Assembly: GCF_036965045.1 (NCBI RefSeq)
Contig: NZ_JBALOV010000001.1
Span: 43,881-107,880, forward strand
DNA from: Ferdinandcohnia sp036965045
Lineage (GTDB): Bacteria > Bacillota > Bacilli > Bacillales > Bacillaceae_L
Length of the DNA: 64,000 nt
Direction of reading: 5' to 3'
The notes under the pieces were generated by a model, which was given only the letters and a program-made list of their open reading frames with translations, ran no database searches and had not been told where the DNA came from. The first letter of the stretch is position 1. Each line of letters opens with the position of its first letter. Made by a program: the position numbers and the translations under genes. This document shows, one piece after another, positions 57,909 through 64,000 of the stretch.

Positions 57909-58670
57909 TTACCACCCCATTTCAGCAAGGAACGTCTTCAGTTTTTCATGGCGTTCAACATTCTCATGGTCGCTATATGCACCTAGCTGCAAGTCCCCGC
58001 AAATGACACCATCCTTCAAATAAAGAATTCGATTTCCGCGCAATGCCGTTTTTAAATCATGGGTTACCAAGACAATACTTTGTCCATTACGATTCACATC
58101 TGTGAATACATCTAAAACACGGTCACTAGATGTAGAGTTTAATGCACCAGTTGGTTCATCTGCAAATACTATTTTCGGGTTGTTAATGATTGCTCTAGTA
58201 ATTCCAACTCGCTGGGCCTCACCACCAGAAAGCTGGGCTGGAAATTTAGACCATGTGTTTTCATTGATCCCTACTTGTAGTAATAATTGCTTCGCTGTTT
58301 TAACAATTTTGCGCTTATTTTTATTTACTAAAAGCCCACTTGCCAGTATATTATCAAGTACACTCATATTGTCTAGTAAATAAATTTGTTGGAATACAAA
58401 GCCACAATTCTTTCTTCTAAAAATCGCAAGTTGGTCATTGTTTAATGAAGCTATATTTTTTCCAGCAAAATCGATTTCACCTAATGTTGGTTTATCCATA
58501 CCACTAATTGCATAAAGCAGAGTGGATTTCCCAGATCCTGAACTACCCATGATGATTGTAAAATCCCCTTCTACTAAACGGATATCTAGATTCTTTAAAA
58601 CATGTTGCTGAATACCACCGCTAGAAAAAGATTTACAAAGCTTCTCCGTTCGGATAATTATTTTCGTCAT
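57909..58670 (-). CDS. MacB/LolD-type ABC ATPase
   Basis: A 253-residue ATPase: Walker A GSSGSGKST (42-50), LSGGEAQRVGITRAI signature, Walker B VFADEPTGALN and VLVTHDLK. This is the class that pairs with FtsX-type permeases. ATG 58670 follows a GGGGGATG ribosome site; the longer open frame (to 58760) overlaps a terminator and regulator boxes and is unlikely. Three AATTCTTA boxes upstream suggest control by the neighbouring response regulator. Confidence 0.9.
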   Translation of the reverse strand: MTKIIIRTEKLCKSFSSGGIQQHVLKNLDIRLVEGDFTIIMGSSGSGKSTLLYAISGMDKPTLGEIDFAGKNIASLNNDQLAIFRRKNCGFVFQQIYLLDNMSVLDNILASGLLVNKNKRKIVKTAKQLLLQVGINENTWSKFPAQLSGGEAQRVGITRAIINNPKIVFADEPTGALNSTSSDRVLDVFTDVNRNGQSIVLVTHDLKTALRGNRILYLKDGVICGDLQLGAYSDHENVERHEKLKTFLAEMGW

Positions 58671-58711
58671 GATTGATTGACATCCCCCTTTATCACATTC
58701 ATATATCAAGC

Positions 58712-58745
58712 AAAATAAAAAGACCGTAATGAAGATTACAGTCTT
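58712..58745 (-). terminator. Terminator between the kinase and ABC transporter genes
   Basis: AGACTGTAAT pairs with ATTACGGTCT (one mismatch) around a 4-base loop, followed on the minus strand by TTTTTATTTT. It ends the regulator-kinase transcript. It lies downstream of the AATTCTTA boxes, so it may also attenuate the ABC operon transcript. Confidence 0.7.
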
Positions 58746-58758
58746 ATCATACAAAATC

Positions 58759-58799
58759 AATTCTTATTAAATCTTTGCGCAATTCTTAACTAATTCTTA
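58759..58799 (-). promoter_or_regulatory. Three AATTCTTA boxes, probable response-regulator sites
   Basis: AATTCTTA occurs at 58759, 58781 and 58792, at spacings of 22 and 11 bp, so all lie on the same face of the helix. This pattern is typical of OmpR-family binding sites. They lie immediately upstream of a TATGAT -10-like box for the ABC genes on the minus strand. Confidence 0.6.
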
Positions 58800-58803
58800 A
58801 TTA

Positions 58804-60069
58804 TTATGCAAGCTTGATTTTTAAAACGACGGTAAAACCATCTTCTCGGTTGAGACAGTCAATTTGTCCACCCATATTTTCCATAAAGTATTTCGATATA
58901 TACAAACCAAGGCCCGAACCATTCTTTCCTTCAACATTTTGGCCACGGAAGTATTTGTTGAACAGTAGAGGTATTTCCTCTTCACTCATTCCAGGTCCAA
59001 AATCTTGAATTAGGAGTTCAAGGTAACCCTGATGGAGTTGTGATTTTATCATAACCTTTGTCCCTGCATATTTATATGAATTACTTATAATATTATCGAT
59101 CACTTGCTGCATACGTAGGGTGTCTATTAAAAGAATACATGGTGGAATTGGGCCGCAGACAATTCGGTGATCATAATTGACATTTTCAATCATATCAGCC
59201 AGTACTTCGCTCGATTCTTCGGTTACGGTTAGTTTTAACTGTTGCAGTTCTTCTAACGTGGCATGAAACATATCAGTAATAAGCAGGTTAATTTGATCTG
59301 CCTTTGAATAGATTGTATTCACTTGCTTAATGACCTTATCATCTTTTGCCTGCATCAGCATTAATTCGCTCACTGCTTTGATAGAAGCGACGGGCGTCTT
59401 AATATCGTGGCTTAATGTAGCAACAAGCTCCTTCTTACTGAGGTTGGATTCATACTCTCTTTGACGTGAAGTTTCAAGTTCATCACGTAATAAATCAAAG
59501 CTTTCCGTGAACGCACCAAAGTAATTATTCTTTTCCATATTCAGTGGAATATCTAGATTTCCCCTAGCCACATTCGTTGCAAAATATTGTAGTTGCCGAA
59601 ATGGCTTCAATAACGTTTTGTAAATATAAATCAGATAAAATAGGATAACAATCATGATTAGGCCAAATATCACACATACGGTTGTGACCAGTTCATTTTT
59701 CATCTGTTGCACGATTTCTTGTTCGTTATTTTGAAGAATTATTTTCCCGACAATCTCGTTCTCTTGCTTAAGATCGATAATCGTGTCTCTATTTTTTATG
59801 GCATTATATAAGTCAATAAAATGATGATCGGGTGTTTGATAAATCGCGTTCCCTAAGTGGTCGATAATAGAAAACGGTTGTGTTATATCGGTGTTTTGAA
59901 AGGTTTCTTTAGAGATTTGTCCCCAATTTTGTTCGGTCGTTTTAACGAGATCATTGGTGGCAACAAGATCCACTTCTGAAAAATTATTATTCTTTATAAC
60001 TATTATGGAGAAGACAATGCCCACACTAAAAATAACAAGAATCGTCACAATGAGCAATTTTATTCTCAT
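58804..60069 (-). CDS. Membrane sensor histidine kinase
   Basis: A 421-residue kinase: TM1 about 4-25, extracytoplasmic domain 26-127, TM2 about 128-150, HAMP-like linker, His221 in TLSHDIKTPVASIKA, and HATPase with IDNIISNSYKYAG and GSGLGLYISKY. Its start overlaps the stop of the response-regulator gene by four bases, and the ABC transporter follows, so the four genes form a sense-and-detoxify module. The sizeable extracytoplasmic part distinguishes it from BceS kinases. Confidence 0.9.
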   Translation of the reverse strand: MRIKLLIVTILVIFSVGIVFSIIVIKNNNFSEVDLVATNDLVKTTEQNWGQISKETFQNTDITQPFSIIDHLGNAIYQTPDHHFIDLYNAIKNRDTIIDLKQENEIVGKIILQNNEQEIVQQMKNELVTTVCVIFGLIMIVILFYLIYIYKTLLKPFRQLQYFATNVARGNLDIPLNMEKNNYFGAFTESFDLLRDELETSRQREYESNLSKKELVATLSHDIKTPVASIKAVSELMLMQAKDDKVIKQVNTIYSKADQINLLITDMFHATLEELQQLKLTVTEESSEVLADMIENVNYDHRIVCGPIPPCILLIDTLRMQQVIDNIISNSYKYAGTKVMIKSQLHQGYLELLIQDFGPGMSEEEIPLLFNKYFRGQNVEGKNGSGLGLYISKYFMENMGGQIDCLNREDGFTVVLKIKLA

Positions 60070-60755
60070 TGCCCGCTATCCTCTAAAACATAACCTGTTC
60101 CCCATACCGTTTTAATAAATTGTGGGTCCTTAGGATTCCTTTCAATTTTCTCACGCAAATGACGAATATGTACATTTAGGGTTCCATCCCCGACGAAAGA
60201 ATCGCCCCATACGTTTTGAAACAATTCATCTTTTGTGATAATTCGATTTTTATTTTTCGCCAAGTAAGACAATAGCTTATATTCCATTGTTTTTAGTTGA
60301 ATATCAACACCATTTACTCGTACACGTTGCATCTTTGTATCTATTTGGATCTGTCCAAACTCTAAAACCTCTGGTTGGTTGCTAGAACCACTGCCAAATC
60401 TTTTGAGAACTGCTTTTACTTTTGCTAGTAAAATACTAAGTGTATAAGGTTTTTGAATGTAATCGTCTCCTCCTATGTTCAGGGCAATGAGAATATCATC
60501 ATCGCTCGAACGTGCACTGATAAATAGAATTGGAATTTGTGTAGTTTGGCGTAATTTTTTGCATAGATCAAACCCCGATTCATTACCTAGATTGATGTCT
60601 AGTAGAATCACCGCTGGTTCATTATCTTGCAAAAAACGTTCACACTCATCCGCACTTGTCACAAATGCCGTTTTGACTTCAAACATATTAAAATATTCAC
60701 AAGTTGTTTCAGCTAATGCAATCTCATCATCAACAATTAAACAATCCAATATCAT
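60066..60755 (-). CDS. OmpR-family response regulator
   Basis: A 229-residue regulator: receiver with phospho-acceptor D53 in VILLDINLG, K in DDYIQKPYT, then a winged-helix domain with DGTLNVHIRHLREKIERNPKDPQF. It is co-translated with the kinase. Its probable sites are the AATTCTTA boxes at 58759-58799. The ABC module downstream suggests peptide antibiotic resistance. Confidence 0.9.
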   Translation of the reverse strand: MILDCLIVDDEIALAETTCEYFNMFEVKTAFVTSADECERFLQDNEPAVILLDINLGNESGFDLCKKLRQTTQIPILFISARSSDDDILIALNIGGDDYIQKPYTLSILLAKVKAVLKRFGSGSSNQPEVLEFGQIQIDTKMQRVRVNGVDIQLKTMEYKLLSYLAKNKNRIITKDELFQNVWGDSFVGDGTLNVHIRHLREKIERNPKDPQFIKTVWGTGYVLEDSGQ

Positions 60756-60903
60756 CGTTAATCTCCTAGAAAAAGATTATCCTACTTTAGTAACAGGATT
60801 ATTAACAGTATACATTAGATTTGATTAGCAATTGTAAATTTTGTGGCTATTTATTTAATAAGGATTTGTACAAATGTGGTTCTGACAACAGCGAGTACAA
60901 AAA

Positions 60904-60941
60904 AACAGCCAGAGAAAACGTTGCGTTTTCCACTGGCTGTT
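60904..60941 (-). terminator. Terminator after the SDR gene
   Basis: AACAGCCAG pairs with CTGGCTGTT, with an inner GAAAACG/CGTTTTC stem, giving a strong two-part hairpin. Past it the minus strand reads TTTTTGTAC. Confidence 0.85.
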
Positions 60942-60955
60942 TTCCTATATTTGAC

Positions 60956-61726
60956 TTAAACGTTATATAAAGCACCATCGATAGTAAATGAAGATGAACT
61001 TACATAAGAAGCTTCGTCTGAAAGAAGGAATGCAATGACGTTAGCAACCTCTTCAGGTTCACCGTAGCGTTTCATAGGTACTGCATCGTTATAAGCTGAT
61101 TGTGCCGCTTCTGCTGCACCTGGTGCTACATTTGATTCAATTTTACGCATCATTTGAGTATTAATAACACCTGGGTTCACTGTGTTTACACGCACGTTAA
61201 ATGGTGCTGCCTCTAAAGCCGCCACTTTATTAATACCCATTACAGCATGTTTCGATGAGTTATACAAGATCATGCTTGGTGAACCAATTAAACCTGCTAC
61301 TGAAGACGTATTAACGATTGAACCAGATTTTTGTTCTTTCATTACTGGCAATACGTATTTAAGACCAAAAAGTACACCCTTTACGTTAATTCCATAAACA
61401 AAATCAAAATCTTTTTCTGTTACTTCTTCAAGTGGTTTAGCTGGACCTTCAACACCAGCATTATTTACAAAACCGTCAATGTGGCCAAACTTTGAAATAG
61501 TTTGCTCTACATAATTTTTAACATTCTCTTCATTTGAAACATCCGCTTTTACTACTAAGCTATTTTCTTCTGTTAAACCAAGCTCAGCTTGTACAGCATT
61601 GATTGCGTCTTCATTTAAATCAACTAATACAACGTTAGCTTTTTCGTTCGCTACTTTACGTACTACTTCTTTCCCAATACCGCCTGCTGCACCTGTAACG
61701 ATGACTACTTTACCTTCAAAATTCAT
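60956..61726 (-). CDS. SDR-family oxidoreductase
   Basis: A 256-residue classical short-chain dehydrogenase: TGAAGGIGKEV nucleotide loop, VLVDLNEDA (Asp36-type acid, favouring NAD), NNAGVEGP, active YNSSK (SMILYNSSKHAV) and VNPGVINTQM. Relatives act as glucose, cyclohexanol or 2,5-dichloro-diol dehydrogenases; the substrate is not deducible. A palindromic operator lies 55 bases upstream and resembles the one near azoR. Confidence 0.9.
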   Translation of the reverse strand: MNFEGKVVIVTGAAGGIGKEVVRKVANEKANVVLVDLNEDAINAVQAELGLTEENSLVVKADVSNEENVKNYVEQTISKFGHIDGFVNNAGVEGPAKPLEEVTEKDFDFVYGINVKGVLFGLKYVLPVMKEQKSGSIVNTSSVAGLIGSPSMILYNSSKHAVMGINKVAALEAAPFNVRVNTVNPGVINTQMMRKIESNVAPGAAEAAQSAYNDAVPMKRYGEPEEVANVIAFLLSDEASYVSSSSFTIDGALYNV

Positions 61727-61780
61727 TTTAAACTCTCCCTATTCATTCGGATTAGTTGCAAAATAATCTCGAATTTATTT

Positions 61781-61796
61781 ATCTTTATATCAAGAT
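61781..61796. promoter_or_regulatory. Palindromic operator upstream of the SDR gene
   Basis: ATCTTTATATCAAGAT, 16 bp, with ATCTT/AAGAT arms. The ATCT-N8-AGAT form recalls the site of the quinone-responsive repressor MhqR as I remember it; ATCTCGAATT also occurs just before it. Confidence 0.45.
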
Positions 61797-61941
61797 AATA
61801 ATTTAATTATATTCCTAAAATAAATGCAAATCAAGAAATTAGGCTTCACGTCAATTTTTGTTATTTATTCCCCTGGTATCATACGAAAAAACCATATGAC
61901 ATATCCAAAAAGGAATGTAATATGGTTTCTTCATAACTCTA

Positions 61942-62055
61942 TTAGTCTAATTCATAATAACTGCAAACAACTTGTCCAACAGCTTTAGCCGCTACAAGAA
62001 GTGCATCCTCATCTATATCGTATTTAATCAAACCCGGGATGAAATAAAACCATAC
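61942..62055 (-). pseudogene. Remnant of a degraded gene (C-terminal fragment)
   Basis: An open stretch of about 37 codons ending in TAA reads PGLIKYDIDEDALLVAAKAV and then GQVVCSYYELD. The composition (acidic, helical, with a DEDALL segment) is protein-like, reminiscent of the C-terminal end of an M20-type peptidase or amidohydrolase. It has no ribosome site or start and stops abruptly upstream. The rest of 61.8-62.16 kb shows one hairpin (ACCATAT/ATATGGT, about 61891-61918) and nothing else I recognise. Confidence 0.35.
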
Positions 62056-62162
62056 CAAAAATCGATATTTTCAGAGATTAGTCTTTTGGGGTTACAATTT
62101 TAATATCTTAAAAATCTTATTATCCTCGTAATAAAGCTACAACTTACTAGGTATCCAAATCC

Positions 62163-62881
62163 TTAAACCCAAAGGTTCAATAATCCTTCATTGATCCCTA
62201 AATTATAAATATAGTATATACCAAAAACAGTACTGATTACCCCTGTTAATAATCCGAACGTCCCGCTTACTGTTCTACGTTTCTTGCTCAAAACAAACGG
62301 AATTCCAATGATGGTGGTAAATAAAAGCATACCAATGACCGTTCCTACACCAAAAATAAGGATAAAGATTGATGCATCCCCAACACCGTTTACAGTACCC
62401 ATCGTCAATAGAACCATGGCTCCGCTTCCTGCTAGTCCATGGACAAAGCCGATAAACATGGACCCCAAATACGAAGTGCTTGTACGCTTGTTTTGATGCT
62501 CATGTCTCCCACTATTTTGGTGGAGATGGTCATGTGTATGTTCTTCTCCTTCATGTGAGTGTTTATGTATAAAAGTATTTTTGAAAGAAAGAATCGTTCT
62601 CACCCCAAGGTAAACTAGCATGATTCCAACAAAAAATTCTAAAGACATGGCCCACTTTTCGGGTATTTCGTTCTTCATAAGGATGACGACAAGACAAGAC
62701 CGACTAGAAACAGTGTTACAGTATGTCCAATTCCCCAAAATACTCCCGCCAAAGACGCGTTCCACAACTTTTTACTTTGGCTCGCGATTGTTGATACTGC
62801 AATAACGTGGTCAGGTTCAATCGCATGCCTTATTCCTAAAATGAAACCTAGGGCCAAAACTGAAAAAAAAGTAACCTCCAT
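62163..62881 (-). pseudogene. ureH: UreH/NiCoT-like nickel transporter, frameshifted
   Basis: The N-terminal part (from 62881) reads LGFILGIRHAIEPDHVIAVST, the HxxxxDH nickel-binding motif of UreH/NiCoT proteins, then GIGHTVTLFLVG. At 62688-62700 a duplicated pentamer (GACAA twice, then GAC) shifts the frame; removing one copy joins it to LMKNEIPEKWAMSLEFFVG and a full C-terminal half with a His-rich loop (HKHSHEGEEHTHDHLHQ). Repaired length is about 237 residues, normal for UreH. So the gene is inactive, phase-switched, or mis-sequenced. It follows ureD and ureG, where nickel supply fits. Confidence 0.85.
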
Positions 62882-62951
62882 CAGATTTCTCCTCCATTTT
62901 TCTTTACTTGTTAATAACCCAGCAATTATACGAATTGCTGGGTTATCAACA

Positions 62952-63776
62952 TTAATATTTTCTTAGTAAGCTGGGGGTTTTGTTAAACCATTCTCGGCTA
63001 ATTATATGATGAAATTCAGAAAATATATTTTCAATCGTCTGTGTTTTATTTGCTAACACCCGTACCGTGAATCCTGGGATTGGTAAAGATGACAGTCCCA
63101 CTTTATATTCCTTTGTATTTTTATCGATGGCCTGATATAAACGGTCAAGGAGGGTATGATTGGCTTTTTCATCAATCACTATCAAAGACCCCAAATGTGA
63201 ATAGCCTTCCATCAGACCGAGCTTCTCCATATTCTGCATAGCTGGATTTAGTTTGATATGATCATATACTACCAATTCATTTTCCATATAGATTTCATTG
63301 ATTAGCTGAAGTATATCGTAACTAAACATTACCCCGTGAGGAGACCATCCAGGAGTAATAATATCCGAGTAAAAAAGAGAGGTCCCTTTCTCCATATAGA
63401 TTACATTCTTTTGTTTATATCGTGCATCCTGATAACCAATGAGCGGATCGGGAATATACTCAAGGTAGCTTCCTTCTTTAAGGTGAATTTCCGTTTCCTG
63501 ATAGGCATATGTTTTTGGTGTCTTGTATATTTTTGTGGCTGACTGTGTGGTTAATGTCAGCTTCGCTTGTTTTTCTAACGAAATCTTGAGTTGATAGCGG
63601 TCTCCATCCAGATAGCCACCGCCTGGATTTAAAAGATAATAACAGACTTGTCCAGAGTCATCATGATAGATTGGACGCATAACTTTAAACGCGCCTTGAA
63701 AGTAAACATTCTTTGCGACGGTCTTTCCATTCCGTTCCTCAGCATCTATACGCAAAACTCCTGTCCAGTCCTGCAT
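62952..63776 (-). CDS. ureD: Urease accessory protein UreD (UreH in some species)
   Basis: A 274-residue UreD protein, part of the UreDFG complex that loads nickel into urease. Landmarks are YYLLNPGGGYLDGDRY, TTQSATKIYKTPKTYAYQETEIHLKEGSYLEYIPDP and the KQKNVIYMEKGTSLFYSDIITPGW block. It starts three bases after the ureG stop, so the two are translated together. Confidence 0.93.
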   Translation of the reverse strand: MQDWTGVLRIDAEERNGKTVAKNVYFQGAFKVMRPIYHDDSGQVCYYLLNPGGGYLDGDRYQLKISLEKQAKLTLTTQSATKIYKTPKTYAYQETEIHLKEGSYLEYIPDPLIGYQDARYKQKNVIYMEKGTSLFYSDIITPGWSPHGVMFSYDILQLINEIYMENELVVYDHIKLNPAMQNMEKLGLMEGYSHLGSLIVIDEKANHTLLDRLYQAIDKNTKEYKVGLSSLPIPGFTVRVLANKTQTIENIFSEFHHIISREWFNKTPSLLRKY

Positions 63777-63779
63777 TTT

Positions 63780-64000
63780 TTATTCCAACCCTTTTAAAAG
63801 TGCATTTTTTTTGATCCAATCTATAACCTGTTCAAGACCTTCGTCGGTTTTTAAATTGGTGAAAAAAAATGGCTTATCACCGCGGAACACTTTTGTATCG
63901 GATGCCATAACATCTAGATTTGCCCCGACTAAAGGAGCCAAATCTGTTTTATTGATGATAAACAGGTCAGACTTAATCATCCCTTGTCCACCTTTACGAG
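63780..64000 (-). CDS. ureG: Urease accessory GTPase UreG (C-terminal part)
   Basis: The last 73 codons of UreG, which runs off the right edge. It reads RKGGQG followed by IKSDLFIINKTDLAPLVGANLDVM, the G4 NKTD base-recognition motif, then SDTKVFRGDKPFFFTNLKTDEGLEQVIDWI, as in UreG. The ATG at 63980 is an internal Met, not the start. It belongs to a urease operon whose structural genes lie beyond the window. Confidence 0.92.
   Translation of the reverse strand, partial: RKGGQGMIKSDLFIINKTDLAPLVGANLDVMASDTKVFRGDKPFFFTNLKTDEGLEQVIDWIKKNALLKGLE

Noticed and set aside
1..64000. CRISPR array, prophage, integrative element, rRNA or tRNA
   Set aside because: No regularly spaced repeats, phage genes, integrase or tRNA/rRNA-like sequence was seen.

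Overview
The window looks like chromosome from a low-GC, Gram-positive Bacillus relative (Bacillaceae). The ribosome binding sites are AAGGAGG-type, GTG and TTG starts are frequent, lipoprotein signals are Gram-positive, and the families found (CsoR, CstR, a MifM-like peptide with YidC2, a purine riboswitch ahead of nupG, a perfect cre box) are typical of Bacilli. I see no rRNA, tRNA, CRISPR array, prophage or transposase gene.

Layout. 1-1.4 kb (-): end of a sugar/glycerol-phosphate ABC operon, paralogous to the complete ugpC-A-E-B operon at 40.6-44.9 kb. 1.6-3.2 kb (-): a Mef-like MFS efflux gene behind an attenuator with a 15-residue leader peptide of the macrolide-stalling type. 3.6-6 kb: a MutS2-like ATPase without Smr domain, behind a second leader with its own tiny ORF and terminator/antiterminator. 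6-11.3 kb: PqqB-like hydrolase and NhaC antiporter (-), then glycerate kinase and an SLC13 carrier (+). 11.5-16.5 kb: small genes, including a lipoprotein redoxin whose first CxxC cysteine is an in-frame TGA followed at once by a hairpin (candidate selenoprotein), a CBS protein, an SGNH hydrolase, a CAP protein, aroQ and aroK. 16.5-22.3 kb: a D-amino-acid-type cluster (D-serine dehydratase-like enzyme, broken threonine-synthase-like gene, RidA, YheO-type regulator, dicarboxylate symporter, Asp/Glu racemase). 22.4-26.7 kb: PAS histidine kinase, Lin0512 protein, Phd-Uma2 fusion, LLM oxidoreductase.

27-37 kb is a copper and envelope-metal region: CueP-like lipoprotein, VTT membrane protein, histidine kinase, small secreted Met/His/Cys protein, siroheme-type half protein, CopA-CopZ-CsoR with three 17-bp CsoR operators, an OmpR-type regulator, a CcdA-like protein and a DUF1541 lipoprotein. 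Three exported-protein genes share an 11-bp-phased TGCAT box. 37.3-38.4 kb holds a MifM-like arrest peptide and yidC2. 38.5-40.4 kb: PPOX flavoprotein and diaminopropionate ammonia-lyase.

45-53 kb is a reactive-sulfur regulon under CstR (C31/C60) with six 16-bp operators: rhodaneses, TusA proteins, a rhodanese-persulfide dioxygenase fusion, CoA-disulfide reductase-rhodanese, TauE exporter and DsrE protein, plus an azoreductase. A MITE-like element sits between dsrE and tusA. 53.4-54.8 kb: guanine-type riboswitch and nupG. 55.5-60.8 kb: a peptide-resistance-type module (response regulator, kinase, ABC ATPase, FtsX permease). 61-64 kb: SDR dehydrogenase and the end of a urease accessory operon (ureG, ureD, frameshifted ureH).

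The recurring theme is regulation by translation or by transcript structure: two short leader peptides, a MifM-type arrest peptide, a riboswitch and one probable UGA recoding site. Apart from the recoding candidate, two genes are plainly broken (an in-frame TGA in the threonine-synthase-like gene, a 5-bp duplication in ureH), so sequence error or recent decay must be kept in mind.
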